NCBI RefSeq assembly: GCF_041679265.1
Contig: NZ_JBGFSM010000004.1
Location: 62,001 to 126,000, forward strand
From: Autumnicola sp041679265
GTDB taxonomy: Bacteria > Bacteroidota > Bacteroidia > Flavobacteriales > Flavobacteriaceae
DNA: 64,000 nucleotides
Direction of reading: 5' to 3'
The notes beneath the pieces are model-generated. The model was not told where the DNA came from, did no database searches, and saw nothing but the letters and a program-made list of their open reading frames with translations. A program made the position numbers and the translations under genes. Every line of letters starts with the position of its first letter. The stretch's first letter is position 1. Positions 44,224 to 51,683 of the stretch are shown here, in pieces.

Positions 44224-46848
44224 CTATCCGGCAACGGCTAATGTAAAGGTAAAAACGGAACCTTTTCCCATTTCACTTTTTACTACAAGCGTTCCCCGGT
44301 GCCGCCTAATAATTTCCTTGGCAAGGTATAACCCTATTCCAAAGCCAGAATACGTTTCTTCATTATTTCCATCTACGCGATAGAACCTTTTAAAGATTTT
44401 CTTCTGGTTCTCCTTACCTATTCCTATCCCGGAATCTTTTACACTTACGCCTACCTTTTCCCCTTTTAGCTTTTTAATGCTTACTTCAATTTGATGATTT
44501 ACAGGAGAGTATTTTATAGCATTGGTAATTAGGTTAATAAGGACCTGGCCTATCCGGTCTTTATCTCCATTTATCTCACAATTGTATTCACTGCTAAAAG
44601 TGATGCTATGCCCGGAATTAGTATATTTAATATCCTGGATGGTTTCAAGAATAAGGTCATTAAGAGAAAAGGTTTCTTTTTTAAGCTCCAGTTTGTTCTT
44701 TTCTATACGGGAAAGATCCAGCATTTCAGAAATTAGCCTGGTTAACCTGCCCATTTGATGGTCTACGCGCTCCAGGTATTTTTTTACCGGCAGCTTTTTT
44801 AGATCTGCCTCTTCTTCAGTTTGCAATAGGCTTAGCAGAAGCTGCACATATCCCTTCATGGAAGTAAGCGGCGTTTTTAGTTCATGGCTTACCATTTTTA
44901 AGAAATCTTCTTTTCGCTTTTCTTCTGCCTTTAATTTTTGGATCTCTGTTGCAGTACAAATCCACATCTTAATATTTCCGTTTTCATCTTTAATTGCCTC
45001 TGCCCGGCTAAGATGCCATTTGTATTTATTCTTTTCATTAAGGTAGCGGAACTCCATTTCAAAATCTTTTCCTGATTTTAGAGATAGCTGCCAGTTGTTA
45101 TAAAATGCCTCCTTCTCTTCCGGATGAATGGAATTTGACCAGCCCCTGCTAATAAGTTCATTATTGTTAAGGCCGGTATATTCCAGCCAACTCTGGTTAA
45201 AATAAGTAAAGTTACCTTCAGCATCTGTACCGGCAACTTTCTCCGGCATCAAATCTGCCAGTTGCCGGAAACGGGATTCGCTTTGTTTTAAAAGCTCTTT
45301 AGATTTAACCATTTCGGTAACATCTATAGCCATATTAAGAATACCGTAGATTACTCCCTTTTCATTCCTGAGGGCTTTATAGGTGAAATTAAAATAGCCG
45401 GTTTGCAGCTTATTATCAATCACTAAATCTACAGGATCTTCCTTGCCCCAGTAGGTATCCCCCGTAGTGTAAACCATCTGCAGTAAGTTATGGAAAGGCT
45501 GCCCCTCGAGTTCAGGCAAAGCTTCCCGCAAGGTACTTCCAATTACCGAATGGTCTTTCCCCCAAAGCTTGATCATGGCATCATTGGCAACTTCAATTTT
45601 CATATCCCTGCCGGTATAAATCGCTGTTGCGACCGTAGCTTCTTCTATAATAGACCTTATGCGGTGCTCTTTTTCCCTTACCAGCTGTTCCTTTATCTTA
45701 TCTTCATGAATGTCCACCACCGTGCCAATCATTCCTTCATAACTGCCGTCTGAACCATATTTTGGGCTTCCACTATCCAAAACCCACCGGTATTTTCCTT
45801 CCCGGTTGCGTACCCTAAAGGTGGCACTGTAATCTTCCTGCCGTTTGTTGGCCTTTTTAAACGCGGCCTTTACTTTTAGCCGCTCTTCAGGATGTAACGC
45901 ATTTAACCAGCCATAATTACTGCTCTCTTCTACAGACTGGCCGGTATACTCATACCATTTCTTGTTGAGATAACTGTTTTTTCCACCGGGCTCTGTAATC
46001 CAGATAATGGCGGGAACGGTATCTATAACTTTTCTCAATTCGTGCTCACTTTCTTCCAGTTTTTTGCGCGCCATAACATTTTCTGTCACGTCCACCGCAT
46101 GAACAAATATCCCGCTCACTTCTCCCAGGTTATTTAAAACCGGCTGGTAAACAAAATTCAGGTAAGAGTTCTTCAATTGATCCTGTCCTGTTTCCAGGTT
46201 GATCTGCAATTCATTTCCTATAAAAACTTTTCCGGAGGAATATACTTTGTCCAGGATTTTCAAAAATCCCTGACTCTCGATTTCCGGAAGCGCTTCCCGT
46301 ACGGGTTTTCCAAGAATATTACGGTTCCCGGTTAATTTAAGATATTTATCGTTTGCAAAATCAAAAATATGATTGGGGCCCCGCAGTACACATATCATCG
46401 CTGGTGTCTGGGAAAGTATTTTCCTTATATTTTTAAGGTCATCTTTTGCCGATTCATCTTCAGTACTATTAAAACTTATTTTTGGCGGGTAAAAGGAAAC
46501 CAGGATAAGATCCTTAGCCAGCTCCTCTCCTTCTAAAATGGCGGCATTCACCAGGAAAATCTTTGTGATTTCCGAATTAAGCTGAAAAGCAATCCTTACA
46601 TCCTTTAATTTTTCTTCTGAAGTTATCTCCTGCAGGCGTACTTCCAGCTCTGCAAAAAAAGGAAAATTGGCCAGGTATACTTCCTCCTCAGGACTTTCCT
46701 CTAATTTAAAAACATTATAGAAGGATGGATTAGCACTTAAAATTTCACCACTTTTATGGATAACCACCACGGGTTCCTTCACTGTATCTACAATAGCCGT
46801 TACAAAGGATCTTTTAGCAGTTGATGCTGCTTTAGGATATTTCTTCAT
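44224..46848 (-). CDS. Cytoplasmic multi-PAS sensor histidine kinase (orphan)
   Basis: The 874-residue protein has no membrane segment. It has about five PAS domains (roughly 13-120, 145-265, 270-390, 400-520, 525-640). Several have the 'WYEYTG' or 'WLEYTG' motif and the PAC pattern, and PAS2 and PAS4 are alike ('REALPEIESQGF', 'REALPELEGQPF'). A HisKA domain with His655 ('MVSHELKTPL') and a HATPase with 'LITNAIKYSP' and 'GFGIGLYLAKEI' follow. No response regulator is adjacent, so its partner is elsewhere. Signal and target are unknown; light, redox or small molecules are possible for PAS domains of this type. Confidence 0.92.
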   Translation of the reverse strand: MKKYPKAASTAKRSFVTAIVDTVKEPVVVIHKSGEILSANPSFYNVFKLEESPEEEVYLANFPFFAELEVRLQEITSEEKLKDVRIAFQLNSEITKIFLVNAAILEGEELAKDLILVSFYPPKISFNSTEDESAKDDLKNIRKILSQTPAMICVLRGPNHIFDFANDKYLKLTGNRNILGKPVREALPEIESQGFLKILDKVYSSGKVFIGNELQINLETGQDQLKNSYLNFVYQPVLNNLGEVSGIFVHAVDVTENVMARKKLEESEHELRKVIDTVPAIIWITEPGGKNSYLNKKWYEYTGQSVEESSNYGWLNALHPEERLKVKAAFKKANKRQEDYSATFRVRNREGKYRWVLDSGSPKYGSDGSYEGMIGTVVDIHEDKIKEQLVREKEHRIRSIIEEATVATAIYTGRDMKIEVANDAMIKLWGKDHSVIGSTLREALPELEGQPFHNLLQMVYTTGDTYWGKEDPVDLVIDNKLQTGYFNFTYKALRNEKGVIYGILNMAIDVTEMVKSKELLKQSESRFRQLADLMPEKVAGTDAEGNFTYFNQSWLEYTGLNNNELISRGWSNSIHPEEKEAFYNNWQLSLKSGKDFEMEFRYLNEKNKYKWHLSRAEAIKDENGNIKMWICTATEIQKLKAEEKRKEDFLKMVSHELKTPLTSMKGYVQLLLSLLQTEEEADLKKLPVKKYLERVDHQMGRLTRLISEMLDLSRIEKNKLELKKETFSLNDLILETIQDIKYTNSGHSITFSSEYNCEINGDKDRIGQVLINLITNAIKYSPVNHQIEVSIKKLKGEKVGVSVKDSGIGIGKENQKKIFKRFYRVDGNNEETYSGFGIGLYLAKEIIRRHRGTLVVKSEMGKGSVFTFTLAVAG

Positions 46849-46949
46849 GAAGTTATTTGAAATCTTGTGCTAAAATTACATTATTTTTTAGCCAAAAAAG
46901 AAAATACAGGGTGGGCTTTACCTGGTTTTTAAACCAAAGCTTTTACAAT

Positions 46950-48230
46950 CTATCTATACTCACTGGTAAATCCTGAAGGCTTTGCACCTTCCTCAAGGAT
47001 GCTAATAATTCCCCATGCGGCACGTTCTCCTGCAAGTATGGCAGCATTTTGCGATCCGTTTAACAGCTGGTCCCCGGCCATGAATATTTGAGTAGTTAGC
47101 CTGGTTTCTGTAGGGTCCATATCATATTGGCATTGGGTAAGATCTGGTAGTGCCTTTTTAATACGGTAATATTTTATAAACTTTTGCACCTTTATCCCGC
47201 AATACCGGCGCAGCTCCTGGATAATCTTTTCCTTTAGTTCTTCAGGAGAAAGAGGGCTTTCTTTAATTACCGTCACAGATAAGAGTTGTTGCTCTCCCTT
47301 TTCTTCTACAGCAATGGCTGTAGGATAAAAAATATTATTAATCAAAGCCTCTTTATCTGCTATTAAACCAATAACCGCATCGTCTATCACTCTGTTCTTA
47401 GTGGTAAAATAGAAATTATAGCAGGATTTCCATTTCACTTCCTGTCCCCGCAAGTTGGGAACCAGTTCTTCCGCCTCAGTGGCAATAATGGTAAAATGGG
47501 AAGCTGCTTTTTTTTCTTCTGAAAAAATCAAACCTTCATTACGTACTTCTTTTACAGTGCTATTAAAATGAAAGGTGGTATGTTTAAGATTTGCGGCCAT
47601 TTGAGCAGGTAGGGCTTTTATTCCGGTTTTAGGGATCACCGCCCTGCCTTCTCCAAACATCTTAAATATAAATTTGAACATCCGGGAAGAGGTCTTTAGT
47701 TCAGGTTCTAAAAAAATACCTCCAAAGAAAGGCCTGAAAAAACTATTAATGATTTTTTCTGAAAAATCCTGTTCCTGCAGGTATTGCAAAGTGCTCATCT
47801 CTTTACTGCTAAAAATTTCTTCAGGTGATTTCTTCCGAAGTTCCAACGTAAGCTTTAAAATCTTCCACTTATCAGCAAGCGCACCAATATTAGAAAATAT
47901 TGTAGGCAATAACGCTGAAGGATCCCGAAATGGATCTCCAATACGATGCTTTTTGCCTTCAGAAAAAATAACTGCCCCGGGTTTTAGCGGCTGTAGTTCT
48001 AAAGCATCCATATTTGCATATTCCTTTAGCTTTGGATAGGCGCTTAATAAAACCTGGAACCCACGATCCAGCTGGTAACCTTCAACAATATCGGTTTGCA
48101 GCCTGCCGCCTGGTTTTTCTGCCTTATCATAAATTGCGGGATAATAACCATTAGCTTCTAAAATCCTGGCGGCGGTAAGTCCGCTCAATCCTGCGCCAAC
48201 AATATTTATTTTGTAGTCCTTTTTTTCCAT
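46950..48230 (-). CDS. FAD-dependent amine oxidoreductase / phytoene-desaturase-like protein
   Basis: The 426-residue protein has an N-terminal dinucleotide-binding Rossmann motif ('INIVGAGLSGLTAARILEANGY') and the following 'EKPGGRL' typical of the amine oxidase and phytoene dehydrogenase superfamily. C-terminally, 'IFMAGDQLLNGSQNAAILAGERAA' is the FAD-binding return motif. No signal peptide is present. Protoporphyrinogen oxidase, carotenoid desaturase and small-molecule oxidase members all share this layout, so the substrate is open. It stands alone, with a -7 promoter box just upstream. Confidence 0.85.
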   Translation of the reverse strand: MEKKDYKINIVGAGLSGLTAARILEANGYYPAIYDKAEKPGGRLQTDIVEGYQLDRGFQVLLSAYPKLKEYANMDALELQPLKPGAVIFSEGKKHRIGDPFRDPSALLPTIFSNIGALADKWKILKLTLELRKKSPEEIFSSKEMSTLQYLQEQDFSEKIINSFFRPFFGGIFLEPELKTSSRMFKFIFKMFGEGRAVIPKTGIKALPAQMAANLKHTTFHFNSTVKEVRNEGLIFSEEKKAASHFTIIATEAEELVPNLRGQEVKWKSCYNFYFTTKNRVIDDAVIGLIADKEALINNIFYPTAIAVEEKGEQQLLSVTVIKESPLSPEELKEKIIQELRRYCGIKVQKFIKYYRIKKALPDLTQCQYDMDPTETRLTTQIFMAGDQLLNGSQNAAILAGERAAWGIISILEEGAKPSGFTSEYR

Positions 48231-48251
48231 AGCTTTTGCTTCAGGTTATAT

Positions 48252-48259
48252 CAAATTTA
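48252..48259 (-). promoter_or_regulatory. -7 promoter box upstream of the oxidoreductase gene
   Basis: On the minus strand, TAAATTTG is a full match to the Bacteroidota -7 consensus TAnnTTTG and lies 21 bases before the start codon of the oxidoreductase gene. A clear -33 TTG is not seen. Confidence 0.45.
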
Positions 48260-48545
48260 AGGTTTAACTGGCTTTTTACCGCTTTACGTTTGTTAAGAGA
48301 TATTTTTTCTAAAAAAAATTTAATTTGCCCGGCTTCCTGCCAAAATGCTCCTGATAACCGCCTTATTGATCATATTTCCTTCTCCACACTATATAAAAAT
48401 TTTCTTTCTGCAGAATCCACAACATCAAAAACAGGGTGAAAAAATAGCATAAAACACTTATTTACAGTAAATTGTAAACTCTACCCACAATTTATTCAGG
48501 TTTTAGATCCTAATTTAATATTAACCTCTATTAAATATCTAAGTC
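48260..48545. other. Noncoding divergent stretch before the protease/ATP-grasp operon
   Basis: This AT-rich region holds the presumptive promoter for the operon starting at 48546. A TTG at about 48473-48475 and TAATTTAA at about 48512-48519 are weak candidates but not at consensus spacing. I see no gene. Confidence 0.35.
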
Positions 48546-50054
48546 ATGAAAGATTTGTCCAGCATTAGAAAGAAAAAACAAGAAGTTGAAGATTCCCTGC
48601 TTAAGATCCCAGGAGTAAATGCTGTGGATGTGGGAAAGAAAATTGTAAAGGGAAAAAGAACCGATGAGCTCGCCATAAGGGTCTATGTAACCGATAAAAA
48701 GGCCAAAAAAGACATTCCTGATGATGAACAAATTCCCTCTAAAGTGGGAAAGTTTAAAACCGATGTTATCCAGATGAAATTCAGGCCGCATGTAGTCAGG
48801 AAAAAAGTGTCTGAACTGGCCTTAATGGCAGATACGGGAAGATATGATCCCCTGCAGGGCGGCATAAGTATTGGTCCCTGCCGGGCAGTTGGAGGATATA
48901 TTTATGTTGGAACCTTAGGGATGATTGTTAATGACAATACTACCGATGACCAAATGATGTTGAGCAATTTTCACGTGATGGCACTTAATAACAGCTGGTC
49001 TGCCGGGGATACCATGGCGCAGCCCAGCCGGGTTGATGGTGGCAGCTGCCCCGCAGATGTGGTAGGCGAATTATCACGTGCTTCGCTTGGAGGCAGTGTG
49101 GATTGCGCGGTTGCCACTCTGGATACTGAGAGGGATGTGGCCTGCAGCATCCAGGACATTGGAGATATAAGTGGTATCGCTACTGCTTCTATTGGTGAGA
49201 ATGTGAGAAAAAGGGGAAGAACCACAGAACTTACCTACGGGACTATAGACAGTATTGACCTTACCGTAATCATTAATTACGACGGGGTTGGAGATGTTAC
49301 ACTTACCGATCAGATTGGGATTGATGTGGACACTGCCCAGAGCAATGCCTTTGGTTTGGGAGGAGACTCCGGCTCTGTGGTGGTAAACGCAAGCAATGAA
49401 GTGATAGGCCTTTATTTTGCCGGGAATATTGAACAGCGGGATGATGACGGAAATATTATCCTGGAAGAAGGAGTTTTTGGTATTGCAAACCCCATAGCAG
49501 AAGTGCTTACCGAAATGGATGTAAGTGTTTGCCTGCCAAAGAGAAAACCGGAATTGAAGGAAATCAAGGAAAAGGAAAAAGATAAGGAGTTTAAAGAGGT
49601 AAAAGAATTCAAGGAAAAAGATAAGGACAAAGACATTAAGGAAAAAGAAAAAGAAGGAAAGGAAATTAAAGAAAAAGAAAAGGAGAAAGACAAAGAAGGA
49701 AAAGAAATCAAAGAAAAAGAGAAAGATAAAGAAGTCAAGGAATTTAAGGAGAAGGAAAAGGATAAAGATAAAGAGCTCAAGGAAATAAAAGAAAAGGATC
49801 GTAAGGAGTTTAAAGAGAAGGATAAGGATATTTTCGAAAATCCCGGGGACAACTTCAACAATCCAATAACCAGGAGAATTGAGGCGCTGGAAAATACGGT
49901 TAATCAGCTGTCACATTTTATTGAAAGTAACCTGCGGCCAGATCTTTCCCGCAGTTCTTATAAAAATGAGCAGGACCTTCAAAAAGAATACAGGCAAAAA
50001 TCTAAAAAAGCCAAGCAGTATAAAGATCAAAAAGATTCTGAACATCTGTATTAA
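48546..50054 (+). CDS. Cytoplasmic trypsin-fold serine protease with Lys/Glu/Asp repeat tail
   Basis: The 502-residue protein has no signal peptide. Residues about 1-90 form an N-domain with 'IPGVNAVDVGKKIV' and 'ELAIRVYVTDK'. Residues about 105-330 are a trypsin-like domain with a complete candidate triad: His143 ('LSNFHVMA'), Asp186 ('GSVDCAVATL') and Ser275 ('GLGGDSGSVV'). Residues about 332-430 are almost only Lys, Glu and Asp, with I, F, V or L spaced at intervals. The end (about 440-502) has a short coiled coil and a basic tail. Such Nal1-type trypsin proteins are known, but this tail is not typical. A pseudo-ATP-grasp gene follows after 12 bases and an ATP-grasp ligase after that, in one operon. 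Substrate and role are unknown. Confidence 0.82.
   Translation: MKDLSSIRKKKQEVEDSLLKIPGVNAVDVGKKIVKGKRTDELAIRVYVTDKKAKKDIPDDEQIPSKVGKFKTDVIQMKFRPHVVRKKVSELALMADTGRYDPLQGGISIGPCRAVGGYIYVGTLGMIVNDNTTDDQMMLSNFHVMALNNSWSAGDTMAQPSRVDGGSCPADVVGELSRASLGGSVDCAVATLDTERDVACSIQDIGDISGIATASIGENVRKRGRTTELTYGTIDSIDLTVIINYDGVGDVTLTDQIGIDVDTAQSNAFGLGGDSGSVVVNASNEVIGLYFAGNIEQRDDDGNIILEEGVFGIANPIAEVLTEMDVSVCLPKRKPELKEIKEKEKDKEFKEVKEFKEKDKDKDIKEKEKEGKEIKEKEKEKDKEGKEIKEKEKDKEVKEFKEKEKDKDKELKEIKEKDRKEFKEKDKDIFENPGDNFNNPITRRIEALENTVNQLSHFIESNLRPDLSRSSYKNEQDLQKEYRQKSKKAKQYKDQKDSEHLY
49540..49836 (+). repeat. Lys-Glu/Asp low-complexity coding repeat
   Basis: This part of the protease gene encodes roughly residues 332-430, built from short units such as KEIKEKEKDKE and KEFKEKDKDKD. 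Lys makes up about half the residues and Glu or Asp most of the rest. It could form a charged single alpha-helix or serve as a substrate for Lys-carboxylate crosslinking. Confidence 0.9.
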
Positions 50055-50066
50055 AAGAAAATAAAG

Positions 50067-50777
50067 GTGAACTATATTTTCTCTTCCACAGATGACCTTT
50101 CAGCATTTTGGCTTTTTAAGCTGCTCCGGCCACAGGTTAAAAACCTGAAACTGGTAACTGAAGAAATGCTTTGGTATAACCGGTATTTCAGCTTACGTAT
50201 AAGCACCTCATCTTCCGGCTTTGCAGTAAAGCTGGAAGACGGTACTTATATTTCAAATAATGGCACCGGGTATATTATTAACAGGCTTCAAAAAATTCCT
50301 CTTGAACATGCAGTGCAGGTGCAACAGCAAGATTTGCAATATGCCATGCAGGAGTCCCATGCGATCCTGTTTGCCGCGCTGGCCTCTTTTGAAGACAAAA
50401 TCAACAATCCTCCCACTCCAAATTGCTTACACGGCAACCTTTTGCCTATACCGGTATGGCTAAAAAAGGTACTGGCTCTAGGAGGCGAAACTATAGATTA
50501 TCCCATTTTACCAGGCGCGATTCCTGCCCGGGAAATTTCAATTCTGGTGTTGTTTGGAGAATTGCTTTTCAGCAGTATTCCAATTCCTGCCGGGATTAGG
50601 GAATTATGCCTTAATCTTTCAAAATGGAGCAATAACCCTACAATAGAGTTCAATTTTATTATAAACGATAAAAACTGGTTGTTCAGTAATGCCACGTTAT
50701 TACCAGATTTCAGGAAATATCTGGACCGGTTTAATGTAGATGAAATAGGCGTAATGTTAAATAAGAATGTAAATTGA
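50067..50777 (+). CDS. Truncated, catalytically dead ATP-grasp paralogue (pseudoenzyme)
   Basis: The 236-residue protein starts with GTG. It aligns by eye with the ATP-grasp ligase encoded next to it: 'YIINRL' (69-74) with 'GIYNRL', 'NPPTPNCLHGNLLPIPVWLKK' (split) with the ligase's 'SMTSNMSKPFQINLIKK', 'ILVLFGELLFSS' (159-170) with 'VHVLGETVFAS', and 'WLFSNATLLP' with 'YCFEMNPSPA'. It lacks about 50 residues corresponding to the ATP-binding subdomain with the lysine, and the three metal-binding positions are changed (Asp to Asn196, Glu to Ser207, Asn to Ala209). It is therefore likely a non-catalytic partner or substrate-recognition subunit. This is my alignment and has not been tested by a profile search. 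Confidence 0.68.
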   Translation: MNYIFSSTDDLSAFWLFKLLRPQVKNLKLVTEEMLWYNRYFSLRISTSSSGFAVKLEDGTYISNNGTGYIINRLQKIPLEHAVQVQQQDLQYAMQESHAILFAALASFEDKINNPPTPNCLHGNLLPIPVWLKKVLALGGETIDYPILPGAIPAREISILVLFGELLFSSIPIPAGIRELCLNLSKWSNNPTIEFNFIINDKNWLFSNATLLPDFRKYLDRFNVDEIGVMLNKNVN

Positions 50778-50778
50778 T

Positions 50779-51681
50779 ATGGTCTTAGTCTGCGGAATTC
50801 CTTCTGAAAAACCCGTGGCGCTCCTGGTCCAGCGACTGAAGGAGCAAAATATCCCTCATGTTATTTTCAACCAGCGAAATTTTGAAAATATTGAATTTCA
50901 TTTCCAGATTTCCGAAGGAAAAATTACAGGAAGCCTTGGCCTTGAAAATAAACCATATGATCTCCAAAAATTTACCGGAATTTATAACCGCCTGGTAAAT
51001 TACAGTACTATTCCTGAGTATGCCGGAAAGGACGAAATTATTAAAATTAAATGTCGTGTTTTACATGAAAGCCTGATGCAGTGGTTTGAAGTCACAAATG
51101 CAAAAGTCCTGAACAAAAATTCTTCCATGACTTCCAATATGTCCAAACCTTTCCAGATAAACCTTATTAAAAAATTCGGTTTATCTGTTCCCGAAACCCT
51201 TATTACCAACCGGCCGGAGGAAGTAGTTCACTTTTACAGGCAAAAAGGAACGATTATCTATAAGTCTGCCAGCGGGGAACGCTCTATTGTAAAAACACTT
51301 AAGGAGGAAGATCTCCAAAAACTTCCAAAAATATGCTGGTGCCCAACACAATTCCAGGAATATATTGCGGGGGACAATGTGCGGGTGCATGTGTTGGGAG
51401 AAACGGTTTTTGCCAGCAGGATCACCTCAGCAAAAACCGATTATAGATACGACCAAAAAGCCAGTTACACAAGCTTTAGCCTTCCGGAGAAAATAAGCAA
51501 AGCCTGTATAAAACTTACCAGGAGTACAGGAATGCACTTTTCTGGCATCGACTTCAAATATCATCCTAAAGAGGAGAAATATTATTGTTTTGAAATGAAT
51601 CCCAGTCCCGCTTATAGTCATTATGAAACAAATTGCAGGCAAAACATTTCAGCAGCATTGGCCCAATACCTCGGCTGCTAA
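50779..51681 (+). CDS. ATP-grasp ligase of the RimK/graspetide-synthetase type
   Basis: The 300-residue cytoplasmic protein has a pre-ATP-grasp part (about 1-125, 'GIYNRL') and an ATP-grasp domain. The latter has an ATP-binding Lys162 ('IIYKSASG'), the hinge 'FQEYIAGDNVRVHVLG' (Glu194, Arg202) and metal residues Asp258 ('SGIDF'), Glu272 and Asn274 ('FEMNPSPAY'). This set, with 'YNRL' before the lobe, matches ligases that join side-chain or C-terminal carboxylates of peptides, such as MdnC/MvdD and RimK. Its product is therefore likely an ester or isopeptide link on a protein or peptide. It starts 1 base after the pseudo-ATP-grasp gene. Its stop lies 2 bases from the end of convergent glgP, with no terminator between. 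Confidence 0.82.
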   Translation: MVLVCGIPSEKPVALLVQRLKEQNIPHVIFNQRNFENIEFHFQISEGKITGSLGLENKPYDLQKFTGIYNRLVNYSTIPEYAGKDEIIKIKCRVLHESLMQWFEVTNAKVLNKNSSMTSNMSKPFQINLIKKFGLSVPETLITNRPEEVVHFYRQKGTIIYKSASGERSIVKTLKEEDLQKLPKICWCPTQFQEYIAGDNVRVHVLGETVFASRITSAKTDYRYDQKASYTSFSLPEKISKACIKLTRSTGMHFSGIDFKYHPKEEKYYCFEMNPSPAYSHYETNCRQNISAALAQYLGC

Positions 51682-51683
51682 TA

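Noticed and set aside
48236..48439. 67-codon plus-strand frame in the divergent region before the protease operon
   Set aside because: It overlaps the promoter box of the oxidoreductase gene, has no recognisable pattern and no regulatory signals of its own.
49412..49861. Minus-strand frame rich in Ser, Phe and Leu opposite the protease tail
   Set aside because: Its composition is just the reverse complement of Lys/Glu codons (CTT, TTC, TCC), so it is an artefact of the low-complexity repeat.
48546..51681. Classical graspetide (microviridin-type) cluster with a short precursor peptide
   Set aside because: I found no small leader-core precursor ORF near the ligase; only the protease tail looks like a possible substrate, so a standard cluster is not supported.
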